A stretch of 64,000 nucleotides of DNA, from NCBI RefSeq assembly GCF_014287275.1, contig NZ_JACONZ010000002.1:721742-785741 (forward strand). The letters are read 5' to 3'. The notes below the pieces were generated by a model, which was not told the DNA's origin, did no database searches, and saw only the letters and a program-made list of their open reading frames with translations. The translations under genes and the position numbers were made by a program. Positions within the stretch are counted from its first letter, which is position 1. Every line of letters starts with the position of its first letter. Source of the DNA: Anaerofilum hominis (lineage in GTDB: Bacteria > Bacillota > Clostridia > Oscillospirales > Ruminococcaceae). Below, one piece after another: positions 33,236 to 42,241 of this stretch.

Positions 33236-34384
33236 ATGCGCGTTCTCATCGCGGCGGGGGGCACTGCCGGGCATATCAACCCGGCGCTTGCCATCGCCGC
33301 CTATTTGAAAGAGCGGCAGCCGGACGCCGAGATCGCCTTTGCTGGCCGCAGGGAGGGCATGGAATACGGCCTGGTGCAAAAGCAGGGATATCCGTTCTAC
33401 CATATCGAGGTCCAGGGCATCCAGCGCAGCCTGACCCCGCACAATATCGTGCGCAACCTGAAAGCCCTGTGGTACCTGTCCTCTGCGGGGCGCAAGAGCA
33501 GGCGCATCCTGCGCGACTTTGCACCCGATCTGGTCATCGGCACCGGGGGGTATGTCAGCGGGCCGGTGGTGCTGAGCGCCGCCCGGCAGGGCATCCCCAC
33601 CGCCCTGCACGAGCAGAACGCCTTTCCCGGCGTGACCAACAAGATACTGGCAAAACAGGTGGACGCGGTGTTCGCCGCCATGCCCGACGCGGTGGAAAAG
33701 CTCGGCGTGCCCCACAAGACCATCGTCACGGGCAATCCGGTGCGGCCCGAGATCCTGCGGGCGGACCGGGAGGGCGCCCGCGCAAAGCTGGGGGTGCGGC
33801 CGGGACAGATCTGCCTGCTCTCGTTCGGCGGCAGCCTCGGGGCCCGCACCATCAACCAGGTGGTGGCGGATCTGGCCGCCTGGCATATCCGCGAGCGGGA
33901 TTTTTTCCATATCCACGCCACCGGCAGCTACGGGGTGGAACTGTTCCGCGACCTGTGTCAGGAAAAGGGCATCCTGGGGGACAGCCGCCTGCTGGTCAAG
34001 GAGTACATCGACGACATGGCGTCCTGCCTTGCCGCGGCGGACCTGGTCATCAGCCGCAGCGGCGCCATCACCATCAGCGAGCTGGCGGCGGCGGGGCGCG
34101 CCTCGGTGCTGATCCCCTCCCCCAATGTGGCGGAGAACCACCAGTACTATAACGCGCTCGAGCTGTCAAGGCCGGGCGCCGCGGTGCTGATCGAGGAAAA
34201 GGAACTGACCAGCGAGAAGCTGATCGAGACCGTCGACCGCCTCACCGGCGACCCCGCGGTGCTGGCACAGATGGGGGCTGCGGCCCGTGGCTGCGCGCAT
34301 CTGAACAGCCTGGAGAAGATCTATTCCCACCTGGAAAAACTGCTGCAGGACGACCGCCGGCCGCAGTCAGACGGCAAGGCCTGA
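33236..34384 (+). CDS. murG: UDP-GlcNAc:lipid I N-acetylglucosaminyltransferase
   Basis: A 382-residue membrane-associated glycosyltransferase making lipid II. The N-terminal LIAAGGTAGHINPALAIA G-loop, the second G-loop DLVIGTGGYVSGPV, HEQNAFPGVTNK, and the UDP-GlcNAc site ISRSGAITISELAAAG with PSPNVAENHQYYNA are all present. The start at 33236 follows AAGGGAGAG. It is followed by a branched terminator before murA. Confidence 0.95.
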   Translation: MRVLIAAGGTAGHINPALAIAAYLKERQPDAEIAFAGRREGMEYGLVQKQGYPFYHIEVQGIQRSLTPHNIVRNLKALWYLSSAGRKSRRILRDFAPDLVIGTGGYVSGPVVLSAARQGIPTALHEQNAFPGVTNKILAKQVDAVFAAMPDAVEKLGVPHKTIVTGNPVRPEILRADREGARAKLGVRPGQICLLSFGGSLGARTINQVVADLAAWHIRERDFFHIHATGSYGVELFRDLCQEKGILGDSRLLVKEYIDDMASCLAAADLVISRSGAITISELAAAGRASVLIPSPNVAENHQYYNALELSRPGAAVLIEEKELTSEKLIETVDRLTGDPAVLAQMGAAARGCAHLNSLEKIYSHLEKLLQDDRRPQSDGKA

Positions 34385-34404
34385 GCGGCGCCCGGGCAGG
34401 GCAG

Positions 34405-34475
34405 AGCGAAAAGGCGGATTTTGCGCGGCGGCCGCTGCAAAAACGCGCCGCAGCCGTCCGTTTTTTCGCTTTTTG
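34405..34475 (+). terminator. Branched terminator between murG and murA
   Basis: Outer arms AGCGAAAA (34405-34412) / TTTTCGCT (34463-34470) and CGGA / TCCG enclose GC-rich inner stems; a further TTTT follows. Confidence 0.5.
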
Positions 34476-34558
34476 CACAGGAATGCGCTTTTCCGCATAG
34501 GATAGCCCAATACAGTGCGCGGCACGCCACGGCGCGGCGCGCGTGGGGGGCGTTTTGT

Positions 34559-35863
34559 GTGGATAAGATCGTGGCGTGCGGCGGCCTGCCGCTCTTCGGC
34601 GAGGTGGAAATGCCCACCGCAAAGAACAGCATCCTTCCCATCCTGGCGGCAGCGGTGCTCGCGCAGGGGCCGGTCCGCATCCGGCGCGCGCCTCTGCTGC
34701 GGGACGTGGACACCTCGCTGCAGCTGCTGGCGGCGCTGGGCTGCCCGGCGGTGCGCACGGGCGGGGACCTGCTGCTTGCCCCCGGCGGGGCGGTGGGGGA
34801 CAGCGTGCCGCCGAAGCTGATGGCGGCGATGCGCTCTTCCATTTACTACCTTGCCCCGATGCTGGCGCGCGGGGGCCGGGCGCGGATCACCTTTCCCGGC
34901 GGGTGCAGGCTGGGCGCGCGCCCCATCGACATCCATCTGGAGGGGCTGGCGGCCATGGGGGCCGAGATCTCCCGGGACGGTGAGGAGCTGGACTGCGCCG
35001 CGCCCCGCGGCCTGCACGGCGCGCAGTTCCATCTGCATTTTCCCAGCGTGGGGGCCACGGAAACGCTGATGATGGCCGCCGCTGCCGCCAGCGGCGTCTC
35101 GGTGCTCACCGGGGCCGCGCGGGAGCCCGAGGTGGTGGACCTGGCGGGATTTTTAAACGCCTGCGGCGCACGGGTCGAGGGCGCGGGCAGCGGCCGTCTT
35201 GTCATCCGCGGCGGAGCGCTGCACGGATGCGATTACACCCCCATCCCGGACCGCATCACTGCGCAGACGGTGCTCTGCGCGGCGGCGGCCTGCGGGGGCG
35301 CGGTGACGCTGCGGCGCGCGCCCTTTGCGCCGCTGCAGCCGCTGGCGGGCCTGCTGCAGCGGGCGGGCTGCACAGTGCGGCAGCTGCCGGGGGACGGGGT
35401 GCGGATCGAAGCGGCGGGACGTCTGGCCGGTCTCGGACGCCTGGAGACCGGCGTTTACCCGGCTTTTGCCACCGACGCAGGACCGCTGCTGGCGGCCGCA
35501 ATGCTGACGGCGGACGGCGGCACCGCCCTGCGGGAGACCATTTTCACCAACCGCTTTGCCTGCGCCGCTGAGTTTGCCCGCATGGGCGCGCAGGCCGAAG
35601 TGGAGCAGGGCGGCGGGCTGCTGCGCATCCGGGGCGTGAGCCGGCTGCAGGGCGCACGGCTGGAAGCCAGAGACCTGCGCGGGGGCGCGGCGCTTGTGAT
35701 CGCGGCCCTGGCCGCGCAGGGGGAAAGCGAGATCACCGGCGTGGAATTCATCCGCCGGGGCTACGAGGATATCGCGGGGCTGTTTCGGGCGCTGGGCGCG
35801 CAGGTGGACAGCCGCCCGCAGGCCGAAGCGCCGCTGCGGCAGGCAGCGCTGCTGGCGCAGTGA
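34559..35863 (+). CDS. murA: UDP-N-acetylglucosamine 1-carboxyvinyltransferase
   Basis: A 434-residue enzyme catalysing the first committed step of peptidoglycan synthesis (enolpyruvyl transfer from PEP). The N-terminal KIVACGGLPLFGEVEMPTAKNSILPILAA carries the catalytic Lys-Asn pair. The fosfomycin-target cysteine is in FPGGCRLGARPIDIHLEGL. A late FATDAGPLLAAAML is the second-domain loop. The GTG start at 34559 is chosen from the family N-terminus and GTGGGGGG upstream. Placement between murG and divIB is known in other Clostridia. Several usually conserved positions differ (RRAPLLRDV for NVP), so activity is likely but untested. Confidence 0.9.
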   Translation: MDKIVACGGLPLFGEVEMPTAKNSILPILAAAVLAQGPVRIRRAPLLRDVDTSLQLLAALGCPAVRTGGDLLLAPGGAVGDSVPPKLMAAMRSSIYYLAPMLARGGRARITFPGGCRLGARPIDIHLEGLAAMGAEISRDGEELDCAAPRGLHGAQFHLHFPSVGATETLMMAAAAASGVSVLTGAAREPEVVDLAGFLNACGARVEGAGSGRLVIRGGALHGCDYTPIPDRITAQTVLCAAAACGGAVTLRRAPFAPLQPLAGLLQRAGCTVRQLPGDGVRIEAAGRLAGLGRLETGVYPAFATDAGPLLAAAMLTADGGTALRETIFTNRFACAAEFARMGAQAEVEQGGGLLRIRGVSRLQGARLEARDLRGGAALVIAALAAQGESEITGVEFIRRGYEDIAGLFRALGAQVDSRPQAEAPLRQAALLAQ

Positions 35864-35900
35864 GGATAAAGTCCAAAGACGTAAAAAAGGAGGGACGCGG

Positions 35901-37034
35901 ATGCAGGGGCAAAGAGACCAGAACGGGAGGCGGCGCACTCCGCCGCGCCCTCCGGCTCCGTCCGGGCGGCCGCCTGCCCCGGGGGGGAACAGCCGGCCCG
36001 CGGGCAGGCCCCTGCCGCCGCAGGCCGTGGCCCGGTCAGCCGGCCCGGTCGGCGGCGCCCCGCAGCGCCCGCCGCTGACGGAGGCGCAGAAAAAGGCGAG
36101 GGACAAGGCGATCCGCGAGCGGGTCAAGCAAAAAAAGAAACAGGCGAAACAGCAGCAAAAGGCGCAGCAGAAACTGGAAAAAGAGCGCCGCCGGCGGCAG
36201 GCACAGATCGAAAAGCAGCGCCTGCGGCAGCGCAAAAAAAACGCGCTCAGCACCCCGGGCGGCCTGCCGGACGGAGAGACGCCGCGCCGGGTCACCCGCA
36301 GCGAGGCGCGCAGGCGCAGGCGGCGGCGGGCCCTGATCACCGCCGGGCTGCTGCTGGTCTTTATCATCACCGGTTTCGTGCTGTCCGTGACGGTGCTGTT
36401 CAAGATCGACTCTTACCGGGTAGAGGGGGACTGCGCCTACACGCAGGAACAGCTGGTGGCGGCGTTCGGACACCCGGAGGGCGAGAATATGTTCCGCTTC
36501 CGGCTGAGTGAGGCGGAGACCGAGATGGAGCAGAAGCTGCCCTACCTGGAAACGGTAAAGGTGCGGCGCAGGCTGCCGGGCACCGTGGTGTTTCTCGTCA
36601 CGCCGGCTGTAGAGGCCTACTACATCGAAAACGCGGGCGGCGCGCTGCTGCTCAGCGAAAATCTGAAAGTCCTCAACACGGCGGCGCAGACGCCGGAGGG
36701 GCTCTGCCGGCTGGACGGGGTATCCGCCTCTGCGCCGGTGGCGGGCAAGCCCTTTTCCGCGGGAGACGAGACCTCCAACGAGCTGGTGAAAACAGTGCTG
36801 GGGGCGATCCGGCAGAGCGGGCTGGGGCAGGTGTCGTCGGTGGACTTTACCGACCCTTACGAGCTTTCCTTCAGCTATGCGGGGCGCATCACCGTGGGCC
36901 TTGGCACCACGGCCCAGCTGGACTATAAACTGGAGATCGTGAAAAAAACGCTGGAGGACCCCTATTTTACCGATGCCACCTCGGGCACGCTGGACGCCAG
37001 CGACGCGGGCAAGGCGGTGTTTCAGCCCGGCTGA
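35901..37034 (+). CDS. divIB: Cell division protein DivIB/FtsQ
   Basis: A 377-residue bitopic protein. It has an unusually long cytoplasmic N-terminus: Pro/Arg-rich to about residue 58, then a highly charged Lys/Gln/Arg coiled-coil-like stretch to 143. One TM helix (144-167) is followed by a POTRA domain (FKIDSYRVEGDCAYTQEQLVAAFG) and a beta domain (LPYLETVKVRRRLPGTVVFLVTP). It regulates septal peptidoglycan synthesis together with FtsL and DivIC. The ATG follows AAAGGAGGG. The cytoplasmic extension is about three times longer than in Bacillus DivIB. Confidence 0.9.
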   Translation: MQGQRDQNGRRRTPPRPPAPSGRPPAPGGNSRPAGRPLPPQAVARSAGPVGGAPQRPPLTEAQKKARDKAIRERVKQKKKQAKQQQKAQQKLEKERRRRQAQIEKQRLRQRKKNALSTPGGLPDGETPRRVTRSEARRRRRRRALITAGLLLVFIITGFVLSVTVLFKIDSYRVEGDCAYTQEQLVAAFGHPEGENMFRFRLSEAETEMEQKLPYLETVKVRRRLPGTVVFLVTPAVEAYYIENAGGALLLSENLKVLNTAAQTPEGLCRLDGVSASAPVAGKPFSAGDETSNELVKTVLGAIRQSGLGQVSSVDFTDPYELSFSYAGRITVGLGTTAQLDYKLEIVKKTLEDPYFTDATSGTLDASDAGKAVFQPG

Positions 37035-37286
37035 GCCGCAGCGCTGTCGAAATTTTTGTCAACTGCCCGTTTGTAAACAAAAACAGGGAACGAATTTTGT
37101 ACATTATTGCAAAAACTATTGAATTGTATTTTGAAATCTGTTACTCTAAATAAAGTAATATATAGAGTGCGACAGGAATGCTTTCATATAAAAACCACTA
37201 AATATAGATGCGCGGGCGCAGGGCGAAACGGGACAGGCCCTGCGGCGCCGCGGTTTTGTCAACAGACGCTGTAGGGGGAATTTCAA
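37035..37286 (+). promoter_or_regulatory. AT-rich ftsZ promoter region
   Basis: A sharp drop in GC marks 37060-37200. Candidate elements are TTGAAT (near 37119) with TACTCT 17 bases on, and an inverted repeat ACTCTA (37143-37148) / TAGAGT (37163-37168). Overlapping TTGAAA and TAATAT/TATATA elements suggest more than one promoter. ftsZ is thus probably transcribed separately from the rest of the cluster. Confidence 0.5.
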
Positions 37287-38441
37287 ATGGCTTTTATTCT
37301 CGACAAAGAGACGGAGAACGTCACCAACATCAAGGTGATCGGTGTGGGCGGCGGCGGCGGCAACGCGGTCAACCGCATGGTGGACTCCGGTCTCAGGGGC
37401 GTCGAGTTTATTTCGATGAACACCGACCAGCAGGCCCTTTCCGCCTCCCATGCCACCCACAAGGTGCAGCTGGGGGCAAAGCTCACCCGCGGCCGGGGCG
37501 CGGGCGCCGACCCGGAGATCGGCAAGCGCAGCGCCGAGGAGACGCGGGACGAGATCGCCTCGGCGCTGAAAGGCGCCCAGATGATCTTTATCACCGCGGG
37601 TATGGGCGGCGGCACCGGCACCGGGGCCGCGCCGGTGGTGGCCTCTATCGCCAAGGAGATGGGCATCCTCACTGTCGGCATTGTCACCAAGCCCTTTGCC
37701 TTTGAGGGCAAGCGCAAGATGAGCCTGGCGGAAGAGGGGATCTCCAACCTGCGCGAGCAGGTGGACAGCCTCATCGTCATCCCCAACGAGCGCCTCAAGC
37801 TGATCAGCCAGGAAAAGATCACTCTGCTCAACGCCTTTGAGGCGGCGGACAACGTGCTGCGCCAGGGCGTGGAGAGCATCTCGGCCCTCATCAACATCCC
37901 CGCCTTTATCAATCTGGATTTTGCGGACGTGCGCAGCATCATGAAAGACGCGGGCCACGCGCATATGGGCGTTGGCTCCGCCACCGGCCACACCAAGGCG
38001 GAGGAAGCGGCCAAGGCCGCCATCTCCTCCCCGCTGCTGGAGACCAGCATTTCCGGTGCGCGCGGGGTCATCATCAACATCACTTCCTCGCCGGATATCG
38101 GCCTGGAAGAGGTGGAGACGGCCGCCTCCCTCATCACTACTTCCGCGCATCCGGACGCCAACATCATCTGGGGCGCTGCATTTGACGAGGCCATGAGCGA
38201 CGAGATGCGCATCACCGTCATCGCCACCGGTTTTGAAAACCCGCCCTCCTCGCTTGAAAAGGAGAAAGAAAAGGACAGGATCAGTTTTTCCGGCGACGGA
38301 GACAGCGGCATAGAGCCGCCCCCCTTTATGAGCTTTTCCGGCGCGGGCGTCTCTTTCGGCGGCAAGGACGACACAGAGGAAAAAGACGACGGCAGCTATT
38401 ACGATGACGTCCTGACCCTGCTGAACAACCACGGCAAATAA
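37287..38441 (+). CDS. ftsZ: Cell division GTPase FtsZ
   Basis: A 384-residue tubulin-like GTPase forming the Z ring. [18 protein letters not shown] starts the Rossmann core, [14 protein letters not shown] (from residue 106) is the tubulin signature, and [22 protein letters not shown] is the T7 loop region. The tail holds an acidic linker and ends in [15 protein letters not shown], which is not the usual DIPxFLR-type peptide. The ATG follows AGGGGGAA. No ftsA gene precedes it; another membrane anchor such as SepF must be encoded elsewhere. Confidence 0.97.
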   Translation: MAFILDKETENVTNIKVIGVGGGGGNAVNRMVDSGLRGVEFISMNTDQQALSASHATHKVQLGAKLTRGRGAGADPEIGKRSAEETRDEIASALKGAQMIFITAGMGGGTGTGAAPVVASIAKEMGILTVGIVTKPFAFEGKRKMSLAEEGISNLREQVDSLIVIPNERLKLISQEKITLLNAFEAADNVLRQGVESISALINIPAFINLDFADVRSIMKDAGHAHMGVGSATGHTKAEEAAKAAISSPLLETSISGARGVIINITSSPDIGLEEVETAASLITTSAHPDANIIWGAAFDEAMSDEMRITVIATGFENPPSSLEKEKEKDRISFSGDGDSGIEPPPFMSFSGAGVSFGGKDDTEEKDDGSYYDDVLTLLNNHGK

Positions 38442-38456
38442 AAGCAGATCTGATCG

Positions 38457-38500
38457 CGGGCGCGCTCCGGCAAGGGGCGCGCCCGTCTTGCTAATTTTTG
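38457..38500 (+). terminator. Terminator after ftsZ
   Basis: GGGCGCGC (38458-38465) / GCGCGCCC (38477-38484) with an 11-base loop, followed by TCTTGCTAATTTTT; the T tract is offset. Confidence 0.55.
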
Positions 38501-38538
38501 GCAAAGCGCCTTTGAGGCCGCTTTTTTGAGAAAATCCC

Positions 38539-38567
38539 TTTTGTTCGACGGCAGGGGATGCTATAAT
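38539..38567 (+). promoter_or_regulatory. Promoter of the coiled-coil protein gene
   Basis: TTTTGT (38539-38544), 17 bases, TATAAT (38562-38567) with an extended -10 TGC. Confidence 0.7.
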
Positions 38568-38663
38568 GTTGGACAGGAGCTCTGTCAAAAGGGCACGGGA
38601 AAAATAAAAGACGCTGCGCCCGGCCGATACCGATGGCCGGGGCGGCGGGACAAGGAGGCCGGG

Positions 38664-39785
38664 ATGGAAGCGACGCAAAACGGAGCGGCGGCGATCGGCG
38701 TCATCGGGGATACAGGCGGCAAGCCGCTGCCGACCGCTCTGTTCGGGTTCCGCAAGGGGGACGTGCTGGCCGCCATCGACGCGTTGATGAAATCGAACGC
38801 AGAGCAGCAGCGCGCGCTGGGCGAACAGTTGGCGGGCCTGCAGCAAGAGCTTCAGGCCGCGCAGGAAGATAAGACGCTGGTGCTGGAAAAAACGCGGGAG
38901 CTCTGCGAAAAGCTGAGCGCCCAGGAAGAGGCGGGCCACAGGATGGAGCAGGCCGCTGCGGCCGCCAAAAAAGAGAGCGAGACATTCAAGGTAAAACTGT
39001 TTGCCTCGGAAAAGGAAAATTATGCCTTGCGGCAGGAGACGGCTGAACTGCGCGAGCGGGCGAGCCGGATGGAGCAGGCGCTGGAACAGGCCACGGAGAC
39101 CCAGACGGCGCTGGAGCGCGCGCAGCAGGAAGCTGCAGCGCGTGCGGCACAGGCCGACCAGCTACATACGGAAAACGAGCGCCTGACCGGGCGCGTGGAA
39201 GAGCTGGAACTCTCCCTGGACGGGTGGAAAGCACGGGAGGCGGAGATCGGGCAGGCGGAGAGCCGGGCCCGGGAGGAGGCGGCCCGGGTAAAGCGGGAGG
39301 CGGACGCAAAAGCGGCGCAGACCGCGGCCGGGGCGCGCAGGGACGCGGACAAGATCCTGGCCGACGCCAACCGCGCCGCAGTCCACCTGCAGGAGGATGC
39401 GCAGGCACAAGCGGCACAGCGCCGCGAAGCCGCCGTCCTCGGCGCGCAGGAGATGGACCGCAGCGTGCAGCTTCTCCGCAGCCAGCTGGAAGCGGTAGAG
39501 CGCCAGATGGACGAGGCATATGCCTCCCTCAAGGCCGCCACCGAGCGCATCCAGAAAGCGGCAGCGGATGTGGGCGCTCAGACAGAGCAGGTGAGCGGCG
39601 CTGCCGCCCGCCTCGACGCCCCCCGGCAGACGGCGGATGCCGTGCCGCCCGCCGCCCCGGGCGCACAGCCCCGGCAGGAGCCCGCCCCCTGCCGCCCCAG
39701 AGCGGCCGAACCTCACGCGGCGGAACCAAAGGCGCGCAGCCTGTCCGATCTGGTGCTGGAAAAACTGGCCCACATTCTCAGCTGA
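38664..39785 (+). CDS. Coiled-coil protein of DivIVA/FtsZ-cluster context
   Basis: A 373-residue soluble protein. The N-terminus contains PTALFGFRKGDVLAAIDALM, which resembles the DivIVA lead segment 'FxxxGYDxxEVDxFL'. Residues about 45-310 form an almost unbroken coiled coil rich in Glu, Gln, Arg and Ala (LAGLQQELQAAQEDKTLVLEK ...). The last 60 residues are Pro/Ala-rich, ending with a short helix (LSDLVLEKLAHILS). It may be a scaffold for division or polar growth. The ATG follows AAGGAGG, with its own promoter and terminator. The exact family is not certain. Confidence 0.7.
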   Translation: MEATQNGAAAIGVIGDTGGKPLPTALFGFRKGDVLAAIDALMKSNAEQQRALGEQLAGLQQELQAAQEDKTLVLEKTRELCEKLSAQEEAGHRMEQAAAAAKKESETFKVKLFASEKENYALRQETAELRERASRMEQALEQATETQTALERAQQEAAARAAQADQLHTENERLTGRVEELELSLDGWKAREAEIGQAESRAREEAARVKREADAKAAQTAAGARRDADKILADANRAAVHLQEDAQAQAAQRREAAVLGAQEMDRSVQLLRSQLEAVERQMDEAYASLKAATERIQKAAADVGAQTEQVSGAAARLDAPRQTADAVPPAAPGAQPRQEPAPCRPRAAEPHAAEPKARSLSDLVLEKLAHILS

Positions 39786-39791
39786 ATTAGG

Positions 39792-39833
39792 GGAGCCGTG
39801 AAAGATCACCTTTTCACGGCTCCTGTCGTTTTG
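39792..39833 (+). terminator. Terminator after the coiled-coil protein gene
   Basis: A 12-bp stem GGAGCCGTGAAA (39792-39803) / TTTCACGGCTCC (39812-39823) with an 8-base loop, then TGTCGTTTTG. Confidence 0.75.
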
Positions 39834-40308
39834 TGCACGGTTTCGCAGCAGAGGCCTGACCCAGCCCTGCCAGCCCGGCCGGTGGGCGGAAAACCTTGGC
39901 TTTTCAGGGCTGCGGCAGGGCAGTGCGACGGCCGGGCGGCCGGCAGATGAAAGAGGGAAGCCGCGATGAAAAGCGTTTTGCCGCCTGGAGCGCGGCAGGG
40001 TGCAGAGGGGCGCGAGGAGCTTTGACGCTTTTTTCACGCATAGGCGAAGAGGCGGGCACACTGCAGACACCCGCGTGCCTGCGTGCTGCAGAGAGCATCG
40101 GCATGGGGAGCATACTCATCGCCCTCGGCAGGCACGCGTATGCCTGCGGGCCGTGGACGCTGGCGGGCCGGTCTTTCCTCCCGCCTGGGCGTGGATTTTT
40201 CTCCCGCCGCATACCCGGCTGGACGGGTGGCATCCTAACAGAGAGGGCCGCTGCGCCTTATCCCCTGCGCCCTGTTCTGCGCGCCGGCGAAAGGGCAGAA
40301 AACAGGGC
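39834..40308. other. 475-base intergenic region before trxA
   Basis: No convincing gene. A 10-bp inverted repeat GCGTGCCTGC (40073-40082) / GCAGGCACGC (40128-40137) encloses a 45-base loop. Short frames here have no ribosome binding site and no recognisable protein features. Confidence 0.5.
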
Positions 40309-40337
40309 TTGCAATAACTATACTATAATGGTATAAT
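40309..40337 (+). promoter_or_regulatory. trxA promoter
   Basis: TTGCAA (40309-40314), 17 bases, TATAAT (40332-40337); an additional TATAAT is inside the spacer at 40324-40329. Confidence 0.8.
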
Positions 40338-40384
40338 ATTCCCAAACAGGAAAATTTCTCACTTTTTTAAGGAGGCTGATCCGT

Positions 40385-40696
40385 ATGGCGATGGAAATTA
40401 CTGCGGAAAACTTTGAAGAGGTCGTTTTAAAAAGCACGAAGCCTGTAGTCGTGGATTTCTGGGCCACCTGGTGCGGCCCCTGTAAAATGATGGGCCCGGT
40501 CATCGACCAGCTGGCAGAGGAGCTGGCCGCCACCGCAGTGGTGGGCAAGGTCAATGTGGACGAGCAGCAGGATCTGGCAGCCCGTTACGGCGTGATGAGC
40601 ATCCCCACCGTGGTGCTGTTCAAAGACGGAAAAGAAGCGCAGCGCAGCGTGGGATTTGTGCCGAAAGCAAAACTGCGCACCAACCTGGGCCTGTGA
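40385..40696 (+). CDS. trxA: Thioredoxin
   Basis: A 103-residue thiol-disulfide reductase. The active site Trp29-Cys-Gly-Pro-Cys33-Lys lies in VVVDFWATWCGPCKMMGPVIDQLA, and the cis-proline is in YGVMSIPTVVLFKDG. Length is standard. It keeps cytosolic protein thiols reduced. The ATG follows AAGGAGG. It is a single gene; no thioredoxin reductase is near. Confidence 0.97.
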   Translation: MAMEITAENFEEVVLKSTKPVVVDFWATWCGPCKMMGPVIDQLAEELAATAVVGKVNVDEQQDLAARYGVMSIPTVVLFKDGKEAQRSVGFVPKAKLRTNLGL

Positions 40697-41102
40697 TCTG
40701 CAGGAGCCGGACAGGGGGGCAAAAGCTGGCCGCACTGCAGCCGCCTTTTGCTCCCTTTTTTTTGCGGGCCCCCGGACCTTGCAGGGCAGCGGGCAGGATA
40801 CGGCGGGGCCGTGTTCTGTATGCTGCCCGGGCCGCCGTGACCGCAGTGGGAGGCAGAGCGTCCTACGGCGCGCGGACGCGCTTTGGGACAGGGGGCGAAC
40901 CGTTTTTGGGGCGGCGTTTCTGAAAAGGCGCGCTGCGGCGGCAGTCCTACGGCGACGGTCCTGCGGCGGCCGGGCGCGGGGAACCGCACGCGGCGCGCCC
41001 GCCGGGCGGGGCGGAAAGCGGAAGCGTCGCCCCGGAGGTCCCTTTGAGAGAAACGGCGCAGAGCGCCCCTGCGGGAACGCGGGGCAATGGAAAAAGCAAA
41101 AA
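40697..41102. other. GC-rich gap downstream of trxA, nothing recognised
   Basis: About 400 bases of very GC-rich sequence with long but arginine-rich frames on both strands and no family match. Confidence 0.5.
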
Positions 41103-41135
41103 AGAGAGGGGACCCGGAGGTCTCCTCTCTTTTTG
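41103..41135. terminator. Bidirectional terminator
   Basis: A 12-bp stem (41103-41114 / 41119-41130) with a CGGA loop and one G-T pair, T tracts on both strands. It ends the minus-strand HD gene. Confidence 0.85.
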
Positions 41136-41141
41136 GATCGC

Positions 41142-41726
41142 TTATCTGCGATTGACCGCGCTGGTGCCCTTTTCGACCAGATAAGTGGCCTCCAGATCGG
41201 CCAGATGCAGCTTGACCGCCAGCGGATAGGCGCGGTAGGCCTCGCTGATGGCAAAACTGCCGCCCCGCGCCGAGTCGTCAAAGCCGCCCATATGCCAGCG
41301 GATCGCCATTGCCTCGGCCGGTTTGAGCCGCAGGAAACGCTCGATCAGGTACACGCTCTTTTCACCGTGCCCATAGGGGAACGCGTCGGCCACCGAATAG
41401 GTGGGCACACGCTCCCAGGTGTTGGTCTCATCGTTTTTGACATTGCGGAAACCGGGCTTGTAAAAGTTTGCCTTGCACAGGTCGTGCAGCAGGCCGCAGA
41501 TCGCGTAACTCTCCGGGTTTTCGCCCTCGGTGTAAAAGCGGCTGCACAGCACCTGATAGACGTTCAGGCTGTGCATGACCAGCCCACCCTCGCAGGCGCC
41601 GTGAAAGCGGGTGCTTGCGGGCGCCGTGAAAAAATCCGTGGTCTGCATCCAGGCGAGCAGGGCCTCGGCCCCGTCGCGATGGATGTGCTCGCTGAACGCG
41701 CTGATAAAATCTTCCTGATATCCCAT
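41142..41726 (-). CDS. HD-domain protein
   Basis: A 194-residue metal-dependent phosphohydrolase-like protein. Key residues: GLVMHSLNVYQVL (first His), CGLLHDLCKANFY (HD doublet) and a later AIRWHMGGFD; KLHLADLEATYLVEK closes the fold. Homologs annotated as hydrolases or HD proteins of unknown substrate are widespread in Clostridia. It begins 2 bases after the stop of the YdbC-like gene, whose 3' end supplies the ribosome binding site, so the two are co-expressed from one promoter. Confidence 0.85.
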   Translation of the reverse strand: MGYQEDFISAFSEHIHRDGAEALLAWMQTTDFFTAPASTRFHGACEGGLVMHSLNVYQVLCSRFYTEGENPESYAICGLLHDLCKANFYKPGFRNVKNDETNTWERVPTYSVADAFPYGHGEKSVYLIERFLRLKPAEAMAIRWHMGGFDDSARGGSFAISEAYRAYPLAVKLHLADLEATYLVEKGTSAVNRR

Positions 41727-41728
41727 GC

Positions 41729-41950
41729 TCAGATTTCCATCTCGGCGAGGATGCCTTTGAGGATCGCCAGCTCGTCGTGGGACAGGGAGATGCCCTTGCC
41801 CATCTTGCTGCCGTCCGGCGCCCAGTCGCGGATGTCGTATTTGGGCTCGCGCTCGTTCCAGCTCACCAGGTTCAGCTGGCGCTCCCAGCCGTTGGGGCTC
41901 TGGGAGAGCACCGCGATCCTCTCCACGATCTCATATTTGAATTCTGCCAT
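41729..41950 (-). CDS. YdbC-family seryl-tRNA-free PC4-like single-stranded DNA-binding protein
   Basis: A 73-residue protein of the YdbC/PC4 type, expected to bind single-stranded DNA as a dimer. AEFKYEIVERIAVLSQSPNGW gives the first strands and KYDIRDWAPDGSKMGKGISL the conserved 'D-I-R-x-W' and 'MGKGI' motifs of the family; the LSHDELAILKGIL helix ends it. It has a strong promoter (TTGCAA-17-TACAAT). It heads a two-gene operon with the HD gene. The long frame extending upstream on the same strand is a spurious extension. Confidence 0.85.
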   Translation of the reverse strand: MAEFKYEIVERIAVLSQSPNGWERQLNLVSWNEREPKYDIRDWAPDGSKMGKGISLSHDELAILKGILAEMEI

Positions 41951-42025
41951 TGTATCCCACCATCCTAAGTCCTTGATTTTCAGTATTTCGCCGTCCCCTG
42001 AGGGCGGCTGCCGTACTGATTTTCT

Positions 42026-42054
42026 ATTGTAAAGGTTTGGCCTCTCAATTGCAA
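42026..42054 (-). promoter_or_regulatory. Promoter of the YdbC-like/HD operon
   Basis: On the minus strand TTGCAA (42049-42054), 17 bases, TACAAT (42026-42031). Confidence 0.7.
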
Positions 42055-42241
42055 GCCCCCAAAAGTGCGGGAGAAAGGGCCGCGGCACTTGCATCGGCTT
42101 TGACGGAAAGGTAGAATGGAGACGGAAGCAGCGCGTTGCCGGCGGGCCCCGCTGGGGAAGAGCGCTGCGGCAGGAAGCCGTAGGGGGCGCCGGCCCGGCC
42201 GCGGCGCTGCGGCGAGAAAAGATGAGGACAGGGGTGGAGAG

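Noticed and set aside
40656..42032. A 458-codon plus-strand frame from trxA through the HD gene
   Set aside because: It begins inside trxA, crosses a strong terminator and is antisense to the HD and YdbC-like genes.
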